23,314 bases of DNA from Coptodactyla brooksi (Eukaryota; Arthropoda; Insecta; Coleoptera; Scarabaeidae): contig JAWQRM010000389.1 of assembly GCA_033557675.1 (NCBI GenBank), positions 1 to 23,314 on the forward strand, read 5' to 3'. Both the position numbers and the translations under genes were made by a program. The notes beneath the pieces are model-generated. The model ran no database searches and was not told where the DNA came from. It saw only the letters and a list, made by a program, of their open reading frames with translations. Positions 8,341 through 17,934 of the stretch are shown piece after piece (positions within the stretch are counted from its first letter, which is position 1; each line of letters opens with the position of its first letter).

Positions 8341-9640
8341 AAAGAAAACAATTGCACAGAATCGAACAAAATATTTTCACACAAACTTTGCAATGTCAGC
8401 TCAATATAAAAAATTCCCATCAAATTCTTGTTTATATAACTAGCAAGGTATTTAACAGTATCTTCTTGAACTGACCTGATTGTAGGACTGTAAATCAGTC
8501 CTAAGGGTAAGGATTTATTTCCTTATATAATAAAATTGTATTAAGCTCAATTATATTATTTAAGACAAATATGGATCAGGCTCTTGGAGTTAATAATTTG
8601 CTAACACATAGTGTAAAAGTCCGCCGATTATCATATTCAGCGCGAAACTGACTGCCAATGGTACTGAAGACCGGAACGTAATCGATAACAAACGTTTAAT
8701 GTATCAGCTGGGTAACATCTGTAGCAAAGCTGGACATTACAAGCCCAAAGTTTGATTTACAATATTTTGTAGAGGCGTTTCAACGACTGGGTTAAGCAGA
8801 CTAATCGCTAAAATTTGTGGAATAGCGAATACTAAACACAACGCATCTACAAATCATCAACAATTACATGCTACTGGCGATTTGTCACATTGCTGTATAG
8901 TGGCGCAATTGTCCAGTGGTGGAAACAGTTGAAATGCGAAATAGAACATTATATTTTACGATCAATTGTATCTAATATCCATATCTGCTGCAGTATCAGT
9001 AATTCGGAGTCAGAAAAAAGCCTGGACTCACAAATTGTCAATACTGTAAAGAACGTTTGCTGTAAGGTTATGACATTGTATTTCTGTTATTATTATTTCT
9101 GTTAGCGCTGTGAATCCGTGGTATGTTTGTTTAGTTTTAAAATAAAATGCTTTCCCCGTAAAAAATATAATACTTGTGTCGAGCATTCTCTTTCCAATTT
9201 TGGTGTAGTAGTAGCATTTATTTTAATTTTGTTACGAAGCCAAAAGTTTCAAACTCTTAGCTTTCAAAAATTCTCTAGTTGAGATCCATTGCAGAGTTGT
9301 GCTTTTAATACTAATGTTTATTAATTTTAATAATCACTAATGACAGGAAATAAGGTTTGCAAAATAGGACCTGTGTCTCAAATAAACAATTCAATTTCAA
9401 TAACACCCTTGTCAAACATAAAAAACGTCATTCCTCTATCACATTCCATCGAAAAATGCTTCCCTACCTTTGGAACAGTATACGTAGTTATAAAAAAGGC
9501 ATTTCTCTCTTGGAGCTTTGAAACTTTGACGTGGGTATCGAATTGACATTTCTTACACAACAGAAGCTCAAAACTACCAACCTTCCTATATAGCGCTGCG
9601 GTCAAACGTTTCCTTGTTTATAAAACAATGACAAAGGAAT
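8341..9640. other. No recognised gene; AT-rich, several small ORFs
   Basis: Small ORFs at 8890-9105 (plus), 9340-9546 (plus) and 9378-9605 (minus) were not recognised. The minus-strand ORF (75 aa, containing FELLLCKKCQFDTHVKVSKL) has a more protein-like composition than its opposite strand, but no family was assigned. A hairpin (AGGACTG/CAGTCCT) lies at about 8484-8502. AATAAA with TTTTAAAATAAAATG near 9137-9150 resembles a polyadenylation signal but follows no clear gene. Confidence 0.35.
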
Positions 9641-9649
9641 ACATTGGAA

Positions 9650-9860
9650 AGAGAGGGTGGCGTCTAAGAGGGGGCTTTGCCCACTAGGTGGCCCCGGTGC
9701 CGTTCGCCGATTCCTTTGATTTAGTGGGGCCGCGTTGAAGTGACAGCGGAATTGTCGTGAGCTTATGTAAGCTCGCCTTGGGCAATAATTTCAAAGGACT
9801 ACCACAGGACTCCGGGCATTGTTCCCGGCGGTATCCCCAGGAATTTTTAATTACTCCCCT
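9650..9860. other. GC-rich unrecognised block
   Basis: This stretch is sharply richer in G and C than its surroundings and full of small hairpins, for example GAGCTTATGTAAGCTC near 9758 and CCGGGCATTGTTCCCGG near 9813. It does not match the rRNA segments I know. It could be a SINE, a satellite-like fragment or the untranslated end of a retroelement. Confidence 0.35.
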
Positions 9861-9957
9861 GACACATTTAAGTAATTTTCGAAATTGGAATTTGTGAAAG
9901 GTGCTGTGGAGGCAAAATACACTAACAGAAAAAAGAATTTGATATTTTGAAATGTTT

Positions 9958-10692
9958 TTAACCCTGCTGTGCTTCTCGGGTCAATATGACCCGAAACGGA
10001 TTTTCAGGTGGTGACTATTTAATAGGCCCCTTTTTATCGACGGTACCTTAAACGCCCGGAAATATTTAGATCTACTAGAAACGCAAATAGTTTCGGCTAT
10101 CAAGAACATTCCTGGAATAGATCTAGACGCTGGTTGGTTTCAGCAAGACGATTACCCGGCATATAATGCAATTAGGATTAACGAATTTTTGACAAATTTA
10201 TTCCCTAATCGTCTTATGAGTGGGACAGGGAATAATAGATGACCAGCGAGATCTCCAGATTTGTCCCCAATTTGCGAGCTGAAAATTTAGTGGACCTGGG
10301 AGTCAAAATTACCGAAACAGCCATCCGAATCACACCTGAAATGCTTTCTAATGTTAGGAGCAATTTCTACGATCAGAAATTTCAGAGAGGTTTTGAAGAA
10401 TTTATTTTAGAATATTTTTTTAGTTTCCTATTATAACGTTAGATTTGTTTTTTACGCAATAGGCGACAAGCATGATAACAAAATTGAAAGAAAACATTTT
10501 TATTCCGCCCTTGAATTTCTTTTAAAGGCCTTTTAAATGCCTAGACTGCATGACGCCGCCTGGCGGACGGACAGCTACATGCTGGTCGCAAGTACCCTGT
10601 TGCCAAATTTATCGTTCTCTCTATGCCGAGTTTTGCGTGACGCGAGCTATATAACCCTCGGGTTATTATGACCCAAAGCTATTTAGATTTAA
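9958..10692. mobile_element. TTAA-bounded unit with palindromic ends, piggyBac-like
   Basis: The left side reads TTAA (9958-9961) followed by CCCTGCTGTGCTTCTC and the palindrome GGGTCAATATGACCC (9978-9992). The right side reads GGGTTATTATGACCC (10660-10674), 14 bases, then TTAA (10689-10692). TTAA plus CCC is the piggyBac-type end; the right end keeps TTAA and the palindrome but not CCC. The interior is not piggyBac: it carries a Tc1/mariner-type transposase fragment. The unit may be a non-autonomous element that captured foreign sequence, or two unrelated decayed ends. Confidence 0.45.
10010..10420 (+). pseudogene. Tc1/mariner-superfamily transposase fragment, C-terminal
   Basis: A DDE transposase fragment reads GDYLIGPF, then one base off frame FIDGTLNARKYLDLL, then GWFQQDDYPAYN, FLTNLFPNR and PARSPDLSP. 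These match a common insect IS630/Tc1/mariner group whose intact motif is WFQQDGAPAH; here G-A-P-A-H has become D-Y-P-A-Y, keeping the catalytic aspartate. A TGG to TGA stop precedes PARSPDLSP. After another slip the tail reads ITPEMLSNVRSNF, the usual C-terminal motif, in the ORF at 10239-10436. The N-terminal half with the first aspartate is missing; the fragment begins 17 bases after the palindrome at 9978-9992. Confidence 0.82.
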
Positions 10693-10905
10693 CACAGAGT
10701 GTAGGCTTTCACGGCCGGCATAATTATTATTTATAGAACACGGCCCTACAGCCTGAAAAACAGAAATTTTAACTATTTAGATTTATTTGAGTTTATGTAA
10801 TTTTATTTTTAACCTTATTTATATGAATACTATAATTCTAATTATAGTAATTATTAGAGTAATTATAGTCCAATTATCCAATGCCAACCAATGTTAGCAT
10901 TGGAT
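10693..10905. other. Spacer with GTGTAGGCTTTCACGG motif and AT palindromes
   Basis: GTGTAGGCTTTCACGGCCGG at about 10699-10718, followed by AACACGGCCCTACAGCCTG near 10737-10756, looks like part of a conserved repeat (the two pieces are partly inverted copies), but its family was not established. The palindrome ACTATAATT/AATTATAGT lies at 10829-10848. Confidence 0.35.
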
Positions 10906-10910
10906 AATTG
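10871..10910. repeat. 14-bp perfect hairpin
   Basis: CAATTATCCAATGC at 10871-10884 is perfectly complementary to GCATTGGATAATTG at 10897-10910, with a 12-base loop. It ends exactly where the transposase pseudogene at 10906 becomes readable. Confidence 0.9.
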
Positions 10911-11600
10911 TTCTACTTGGACGAAACGTGGGGCAACGAAGGTCGTATTAAGGAAAATGTGTGGACCGATACCACAATTCGAAGTAAAAGAGACGCTTTT
11001 GTCCGAGGTTTATCTATCTGTATCAAACACACATCAGGAAAATGTTGCCGATTAATTAATTGTACATAGTGGATCGAAAGGAGGATTTGTTGAGGATGGC
11101 TTATTAGTATTTGAAAGGAAAAAATCTTTTACCACGATGAAATGAATTCTGAGGTGTTTGAAAAATGGTTTGAGAAGAGATTGGAAAAACTTCCTCAAAA
11201 TCCTGTTATTGTAATGGTTAATGCCTTATACCATAGCAGGCGGATAGAAAAAATCCCCACTACACTGACAAGAAAGAAAGATATACAAGATTGGTTTATG
11301 ATTAAAAATATAGGTTTTACCAAAAAGTTTGTACGAAATTAGATAATCGCTTTAGTTAATCAAAATGAAGAAAGGCACATTAAATATGTGATAGACGTAA
11401 TGGCAAAGAACCAAAGCAAAACTGTATTGCAACTGCCACCATATCATTGTGAATTGAATCCCCTTGAGTTACTGTGGGCACATATAAAATATGAGATTGG
11501 AGCTAAAAACTAATTGTTTAAGTTGGCTTAAGTAAAGGGATTGCTAACGAAGCAATTGAAAATGTTACTCATAAAAACTGGAGTAAATATTGTGGCGCGC
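10906..11600 (+). pseudogene. IS630/Tc1-type DDE transposase pseudogene, catalytic domain
   Basis: The catalytic domain of a second transposase family is readable in order. YLDETWGNEG near 10915 holds the first aspartate; DAFVRGLSI and SGKCCRLI follow; HSGSKGGFVEDGLLVF is in a shifted frame. The ORF from 11142 gives EVFEKWFEKRLEKLPQNPV and VIVMVNALYHSRR. The intact family has VLDNASYHS here, so the second catalytic aspartate is replaced by valine. After a stop at 11340-11342 the same frame continues to LPPYHCELNPLELLWAHIK, which keeps the catalytic glutamate, and a last shifted piece AIENVTHKNWSKYC ends near 11595. Three or more frame breaks and the lost aspartate make it inactive. The N-terminal DNA-binding part is absent. 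Confidence 0.85.
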
Positions 11601-11860
11601 AATATGGCGGAGGTGCCGGAACACCCGGCTTTCCACCCCAATAACACTAACACAAAAATAGGACGTCACTTGAAGGACGTCAAACTCTGGATTACTCCAG
11701 GGAAACTGGGGCTCCGGCCCCGCCCAATGGAGAAGGAGTGGGTCCTAAAGGAAATGGATGATGGTAAAAGGGCGCCAGGTTTTCGCTCCAAGAGTCCCTG
11801 TAAACGCAATCCACCTACACCGACGACAAAAACGGGGCCTCTACGATAGACAAAGAAAGT
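11592..11860. other. GC-rich unrecognised block after the transposase
   Basis: Composition changes abruptly at about 11592 to GC-rich sequence (GTGGCGCGCAATATGGCGG, GGGGCTCCGGCCCCGCCC). An ORF at 11541-11849 runs through but starts inside the previous pseudogene in another frame. A repeated GGACGTCA(A/C) occurs twice at about 11661-11683. Not assigned to any family. Confidence 0.35.
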
Positions 11861-12952
11861 AGCTCCTTCTAAGATAACAACATGATTATATTGTGAAAAC
11901 ACACCAACAAATAGTAAATAATGTTTACATAAAAATATACAATAGTAATTGTAGGTAACAATAAGGTACAACGTTCGTTAATACAAGGTTGCAAGGTTGT
12001 CTACCCTTGCTAAATTCCTGTGTACTACCTAGGCTTACAAAATGGCCCTTCAATAATAGTAAAGAAAGTGAGGAGATATCGATTTGCATGCAAAGTAACA
12101 CTGATTTATTAGTCATCTGTAGGAAAGTAAGTATAACAAGCCTACTAACCAGGAAGTAACTCAATTGTATTCCTTTCAGGTACCGAAAACAAGAGCTGAA
12201 GGCTCAAAAGTTAAATATCAAAGAAGTGAGGTTAAAATTGCTATTATCGATCAAAAGAAACAATAAAAACTAATATAAAGTTAACAGGAATGACGATAGG
12301 CAGGTAATTGAAAATTACAGCTGGTTACTAACAAAATCAAACGAAAATCTCGACGATGACGCCTTCGTCCGTAGTTTCAACTTCCAACCACATGCTAGTT
12401 CCGTGGTCCCTCACACTGACAGCCACCTTAAGGCATGAAATGCTGTCCCACGACGCTCGACGGAGCGATAATGGCCACAACCTCGTCTCGGAAACATCGT
12501 GTACCACACGGTATGGGTGCAAAAAAGAGTCGCAACAAAATGTCACAGGAAGTAACCCAGAAGATGCCTCAAAAGGGGCGTTGGCAGCCAAAAAGACCTC
12601 AAGAAGTTAAACGGTTTCTCGTAATCGAGGATGAAACGAGATATAATCTAAAGGATTATAAATCAAATCCAAAATTAAAATCCTCATCTTCAACTTGAAG
12701 AAAAGAGTAGATAATCCGCATTTACGCGAATCGAAACGGCTGTAAAATTAAACTTTCGACAAAATGTTTATCTCTATAGCCTTCTCTCGCTAGACATCGA
12801 CGATAGCTACAACACTCCACGAAGTCTGAAGCAGAAAGAGGAGGATTTCTTGGAGGAAAATTCTGTTTTATGGCCGGGAAAAAAAGGAAAACCGTAGCCA
12901 ACTAATGTTTCCACCTAAAAAGCAATTTCCCTAATGTCGCAAGCCAGCAACT
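11861..12952. other. No recognised gene; mixed composition
   Basis: The part at 12340-12700 is CpG-richer and has overlapping ORFs on both strands. The most protein-like is at 12435-12698 on the plus strand (87 aa, basic middle with KKSRNKMSQEVTQKMPQKGR, ending in KLKSSSST), but no family was recognised and no promoter or splice signals support it. The rest is AT-rich and featureless. Confidence 0.3.
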
Positions 12953-12967
12953 ACACACACACACACA
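12953..12967. repeat. (AC)n microsatellite
   Basis: An uninterrupted run of alternating A and C, 15 bases long. Confidence 0.95.
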
Positions 12968-13093
12968 GTACCTGCACCCTCCTTTCCACCTCTAAGCTTC
13001 GTGAAGTTCCTAAGCATAACCCTTACCTTCGCTTTAGCGAGGCTGGCCAGAGTACCCACTAACTAACGTCCACGCCCCCAAGAGTCCGACACC

Positions 13094-13926
13094 ATTGAAG
13101 GCGTTCACGCAGACAAGCCGGTGGACCGGGCTTGTCTTCTTCCTTGGTACTCGTGTTAGTGACATTCCTGCCACACCGCTTGACGGGTCGCCGGCGAGTC
13201 CATTTCTCGATACTCTACTCCGGTTAGGCGCAGTAGAACTGCACCTTCTAACGACCGCCGAGTCTGTACCGTTGCCCAGAATTCTGGGATAGGCAGCACC
13301 CGAAGATCTCGCCACACCCGAGGGTCGATGTGTGGCACCCGTTATAGGCTTTTTACCTCAAGTGGGTGAAACTACGGCCGTATTCTAGCAATGTGCTACC
13401 GCACGCAGCAATCGTATACGAAGACTTACCGAAGTAAGTCCCCTGTCTGTAAGACGGTCCGCGGCCGAGCCGAAGCTCTACCTCGCAAATTATAGCCCCC
13501 GGTTCATCCGTTACCCAGAGACTCGGATTGGGAAATCTGGGATACGCAGCACTTGAGCGGCCTCACCACACCCGAGGGTCGACCTGTGCCCCTTTTTGGA
13601 GGCCTTTTACCTCTAATAAAGCGCAACTGTGGGCCTATTCTCAGAGCTAGTACCACACCGTGAACGGAGATTTACCAAAATAAGTTTCTTGCCTGGAATA
13701 TGGTCCGCGACCGAACCGAATCCCAATCCCAGAGACTGGGATTGGGTAAAACGGGGTTGGGTTTGGGCTAACACCTGAGTTTTGGTGCAGCCTACCTTTG
13801 TCAGGTAGGAACTGACCTGCGTTGAAGGCGTCCGCCTAGCCGTGGCTTTCCCCTCTTCCGACCACCGAGTCTGTTCCGTTGCCCAGAAACCCGGGATAAG
13901 CAGCACTCGAGTGGCCACGCCACACA
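13094..13926. repeat. GC-rich repeat block, three partial copies
   Basis: Three diverged, same-orientation copies are visible. Copy A (13254-13475) and copy B (13501-13720) share CGTTGCCCAGA or CGTTACCCAGA, GGGATA(G/C)GCAGCAC, CCACACCCGAGGGTCGA, TTTTTACCTC or TTTTACCTC, TTACC(G/A)AA(G/A)TAAGT and GGTCCGCG(G/A)CCGA. Copy C (13861-13926) is cut off after GGCCACGCCACAC. Copies A and C are also preceded by the same leader, TTGAAGGCGT at 13095 and 13822. The unit is about 220 bp plus leader. The family was not recognised; a retroelement untranslated region with monomer-like repeats or a satellite is possible. Confidence 0.75.
13722..13746. repeat. 11-bp hairpin with 3-base loop
   Basis: CCCAATCCCAG at 13722-13732 pairs perfectly with CTGGGATTGGG at 13736-13746. 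It sits at the junction between repeat copies B and C and is followed by a G-rich run, GGGGTTGGGTTTGGG. Confidence 0.9.
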
Positions 13927-14615
13927 ACTACACCAGGACGAAAGAAGATAACAAAGCAATAAAAGAAGAACTCAGACTAAACATGAGTAAGAAAGTCATT
14001 TAAAAAACAAAAAAAAACCACCAGAATAAACAAAAGAATTATAGTCCACTAAATGGTCCTAGATGGTGCCAGAAATGAACCGAACCTCTATAGCCAACGT
14101 CACTACGTAATCAGTTCAGCACGCGATCACTAGATGGCGATACTAATATCAATTCGAAAGAAAAAGTCCAAAGCTACGAAAAATTGATACAAAACTCAAA
14201 ACTGACAACAAAGTCAAGAAGCTAGAAACGGAACCGTTTCAATGTGAACAATATATAATTAAAGAAGAAGAGAAAATGTCCATGTTAGATGGTTTAATGG
14301 ATGATGTTCAAGAACCATTCATGCTTTTCTTGGGCTCCAGTACTGAAAGTGACAATAGCAATGGTAATTTTTCAGATTATGAAAGCTTATAGCAACGCTA
14401 TAACATACTACATTCGTTAATAAGATATATCTTTGGAGTTTATTAAAACATTTGCAGAGCGTTAAACACATCCTATGAGTTAAGCAACTTCATTAATAAG
14501 TAAGTATGTTGGGAAATCGTTACTAAAATTTAACGTGAAGTTTTATCTGTCTTGTGGAGTTTGTGTTGTATGAGTCACTCTTTCTTTTCAGAAAAGAAAG
14601 ACCTAAACTATTAGT
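13927..14615. other. Spacer with one acidic open frame
   Basis: The plus-strand frame from 14147 to 14392 is open for 81 codons but has no ATG until 14276. The predicted tail is acidic, with KEEEKMSMLDGLMDDVQE and SSTESDNSNGNFSDYESL. It could be the end of an exon or of a decayed element's protein. CACTAGATGGCGATA near 14127 resembles the mariner-linked GATGGCGCTA at about 5177. No assignment is made. Confidence 0.3.
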
Positions 14616-14880
14616 GTAAAGCAATCCTAAGACAACGCCCGGATTAGTGGCGTAGCAACTCATGACAATTGCATCACTGATGTATTCCTGATTTTCTGGT
14701 AAAAGGGCACCACTTTATGCTTCAGCCTCTCAGTATTCTCCGGACATGTCCCGCAGTGATTTCTTCCTACTTCCGAAGCATGAGAGAAAAAGCACGAAAG
14801 AGCATGGAGCAATTAAAAGCTTTACCAAAAATTGCGTTTCAGAAGTGTTTTGAAGATTGGAAGGAGTGCTGGAATACGTT
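14616..14880 (+). pseudogene. Mariner transposase fragment, catalytic C-terminus
   Basis: A short, decayed mariner piece on the plus strand. It reads ILRQRPD-stop-WRSN, then one shift SHDNCITDVFLIFW, which is the HDNAPAH block with the second catalytic aspartate, and after another shift YSPDMSRSDFFLLPK with the third aspartate (usual form YSPDMAPCDFFLFPK). The frame of the ORF at 14717-14923 then supplies EQLKALPKIAFQKCFEDWKE, matching the mariner tail E-L-K-A-I-P-x-x-x-F-x-x-C-F-x-x-W. Several indels separate the pieces and no N-terminal half or TIR was found. The sequence differs from the other mariners in the window, so it is a separate family member. Confidence 0.82.
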
Positions 14881-14957
14881 TCTTACCTTTTCTGTTCCAC
14901 TCATATGTATGAATCTTAGTTAATCTTGAATCTTATTGCTCCATTCTTAAAATACTC

Positions 14958-15480
14958 TTATACAAAGATAAAAAAGACAAATTTAAGATTCTGCTCGCCC
15001 GCCTGGGCATTAAGAGCTATCTTTCCACCTAAATCTCCCTCCGCGTCTATGTGCAATTTTATTCTTATTACCAGCATTAACAAGGATCTGGAAGACGGCC
15101 TTCGATCCAAGTTAATGCTTCCGTGTGTGAACGTCGTTCCTTCGCCGCCTCGAAACTTTGCCGATCTGCGTGAACTGCCATGAGCAACTCCTCCAAGTGC
15201 CATAAACTTACCGTATACTTTTACAGTGCTGCCCCTCGCAGATGCAATAGCGAACTTCCCCGGCAGAATTGACGTCGCGGCGCCGGCGTCGCATTTTGTG
15301 TACACTCTGATGGTGGAGTAAATGGCTGTCGAAGTTGATAATTGTCGTAATCGCATGCATTAGCGTGGGGGACATGGGGATTTCCGGAATGGTGAACGCT
15401 TCCTGCGCAGGTACAAACTTCGCTTTAACGGACGACGTTCGTTTCTCTGTCGCTGGCAGTACCCACGCTGATTAGATAAT
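14958..15480 (-). pseudogene. GC-rich coding-like island, unrecognised protein
   Basis: On the minus strand a 132-codon open frame (15356-14958) lies in a block much richer in CpG than its neighbours. The protein alternates polar and hydrophobic residues, as in beta-strand proteins: TIRVYTKCDAGAATSI, STVKVYGKFMALGGVAHGSS, TTFTHGSINLD and KLHIDAEGDLGGKIALNAQA. Just upstream (15473-15330) another frame reads FVPAQEAFTIPEIPMSPTL and HAITTIINFDSHL, so one original frame may have been split by a frameshift near 15310. I cannot name it. The run of short beta-like segments loosely recalls large lipid transfer proteins, but this is only an impression. An exon fragment copied here or a horizontally acquired piece are alternatives. 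Confidence 0.35.
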
Positions 15481-15759
15481 TGTTATCAGGATGAGGTTCG
15501 GTTATTAGGGAAGTGGATTCCAGTTTAGGGGGAATTATGACAGGAGTGGCATCTCCATGCGTTATTTTACATATTGCAGGAACCATTTAATATGTGTATA
15601 TACATGTTTTTAAAACATTTATTTTCGTACAGGAGACATTATCTTCAATATTATACCTACTTCTTTATATGTGGTTTGGAATGAAACATTCAATATATAA
15701 CGATACTTGTCATTTTAAAAATTTTTGTTAAATTAACAACAAAATCAATGAAAGGGTTT
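15481..15759. other. AT-rich spacer
   Basis: No gene, repeat or signal was recognised between the GC-rich island and the piggyBac remnant. Confidence 0.3.
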
Positions 15760-15939
15760 TTATGTATTAGCCGCATGATCAGCTCCTCCCATATATTTCT
15801 TGTCTTTTATTTTACGATTTGTTACATTAGCTGTGGCTTGATAGCGATTACTCGTAAGCAGTACTATCTGTATTGTATCTTTGGTGCTTTTCCATCTAAT
15901 TCCTAATAAGTCTTTCTGTCAGCTAGCTCAGGAATATAG

Positions 15940-16950
15940 TAGTATTCTTCCTATTATGGGGGTAATTTGGTCAAGAAGTTTGAAAAAATCAATTTTTTCT
16001 TGCATCTTTTAATAGCTTAATAGCTAGGGAGAAGATATCTTCAAAGCGATATTTCAAAATTCCAAAAATTTTGCACTCTGTAGAGCATTGTACAAGATGG
16101 TGCACAGGTTCACCAAAAATTTGAATACATCTTTGCCATAATCGTGTACAGAAATTACTTTTTAAAATTGAATTGATCCAGGTACAAATACTAAAAGCTA
16201 TTTCAGAATTCTAAGAATTCTGTGATGCTACGTATCCAGGGTATAATATACGTAAAAAAAATCAAACAAATTTTAACCTGCTATGTACAAACCAATTAAT
16301 CTAATTAACAAAAAATTTACTTGATTTACTCTTTATAAATTGAATGGTTTATAGAGCTTTGTACAGAGCACGTTAAAATCCACATTGAGACGGAGAAAGA
16401 ATAAGAACAAACTGTAAACACTGTTTCTATAATGACATCAATATTGTACAATACATCTACCAATAGAGTAAAAATAAACACGACCAAGAGCGGCTATGAA
16501 GTTGTTTTTTATGGTTTTACCTTTTTTTTATTAACATCTGTCTTGAATTTAGAATTGTCAGATTTGACAATTCTAAATTTCTAATTAAAAATGCTTTCTT
16601 TAGAACAAAAAAAACAATTTTACTTCAGTCATACTACAGAAATGAATCCAAAAACATAAATAGAGTGAACGTATTGAACTGAAGATATTAATGAGGAGTT
16701 ATTATAATTTTTCAGCCACCGATGATCCTGTTTAATTTTACACTTTCGGTATATTTAATTTTATACCTTTCCAGATCATGAACAACTAGAAATACCTCGT
16801 AAAATGACCGTAGGCAACCAGGTACTTAACTCGTAATATGTGTATTTGTATACTTTTATGTCAACCCTGGTATATTTAGTTATAGGCCGGAACATGACGT
16901 CACAAACTGTTAATCTGTCTGCTTGAGTGCCACGAGTATAGAACTAAATA
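15940..16950. other. Unrecognised AT-rich insert within piggyBac remnant
   Basis: Between the last two recognisable piggyBac blocks about 90 codons are expected, but roughly 1 kb is present. The extra DNA is AT-rich and holds the 15-bp hairpin at 16546-16579. No transposon ends were identified, so the insertion is inferred from spacing alone. Confidence 0.4.
16546..16579. repeat. 15-bp perfect hairpin
   Basis: AATTTAGAATTGTCA at 16546-16560 pairs perfectly with TGACAATTCTAAATT at 16565-16579 around a 4-base loop (GATT). The flanks are not inverted copies of each other. Confidence 0.95.
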
Positions 16951-17198
16951 TTTCGGGTGTAGGAAATTTTATAGCGTCGAGGCGAATAGTTCTAAAAAGT
17001 ATCGTATCTGCCAACTTTAAAACGACCTATTTGCCAAGTGTGCCTTCAGTTGTTTCAGTTTCCTGTCCACAATAAATGATTGTGTTATAAACATATCCAG
17101 TGGCATTACCACACATTGTCCACAATTTTATTTCCTTTTTGATTGGCTTCAAGATTGCTTTAGGGCGAACCACCTCTGGAATCTTAGCAATCATATAT

Positions 17199-17242
17199 AG
17201 ATCATAAGTACTTATCGATCTAGTGATAAGTACTTATGATCT
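17199..17242. repeat. 18-bp perfect hairpin made of nested palindromes
   Basis: AGATCATAAGTACTTATC at 17199-17216 is perfectly complementary to GATAAGTACTTATGATCT at 17225-17242, with an 8-base loop (GATCTAGT). Each arm also contains the self-complementary 12-mer ATAAGTACTTAT. It lies inside the piggyBac pseudogene. Confidence 0.97.
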
Positions 17243-17934
17243 TGCTCTTAGGAAAGCATGCTTCATGCATGACAAAACTTTTTCGATATAATAAAGTTCT
17301 GATGTGTTTTGGATGTGGTTTTTCAAGATTATTGAAATACAGTTTCAACACTGGTAATAGGAAGCGATCCCTAGAAATAGCTGAAATAGATTATGTAATT
17401 GTTAGATTTTAAAGTCATTTGTATCTGACCAATATATGCGCATGGCTGGTGCACGATTATAACACATTATTAGTTTTTACTTTTTCCTTGTTTTCAGGCA
17501 TTTCTAGGTGCAAATTTGTACAATGGCTAATTTGCATTATAAGGCTTTTTGGAAATAATTTTAGGCAACTATCGAGAATAGATGAACCTGTAATGAGATC
17601 AACTTTTTCTTGAGGGATTGCGTTTTTTTTTGTGAAAAGTTGTCTATATTTCTATACACGTGTATCTATTTCTATTTCCTTGCCTACTTGTTCTGGGTCC
17701 TTTCAGAATTGTCAGATTCATCATTCCGAATGTCACTCGTTTTGTCATCAGTAGATATAGAGTAACTAGAACTAGAACATTCATTACCTCCATCGGTTCT
17801 ATGATCATTGTCTTGGAAACGGTCCATTTCATTATAATTGATGTTATTCAGGTTATCGATTATGTTTTCTGATTCTTTTTGAGATAATGGCCGCTTACGA
17901 TTCGTCCTGAAATTATTTCTGAAGTCAGTGATAT

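Noticed and set aside
11541..11849. 102-aa plus-strand ORF across the transposase/GC-rich boundary
   Set aside because: It starts in a wrong frame of the transposase pseudogene and runs by chance into GC-rich DNA.
13740..13765. G-rich run GGGGTTGGGTTTGGG as a possible telomere-like tract
   Set aside because: Too short, irregular, and not the insect TTAGG repeat; it lies within the GC-rich repeat block.
13034..13927. Several ORFs of 60-104 aa on both strands
   Set aside because: They lie wholly inside the GC-rich repeat block, where stop codons are rare; frames are not conserved between repeat copies.
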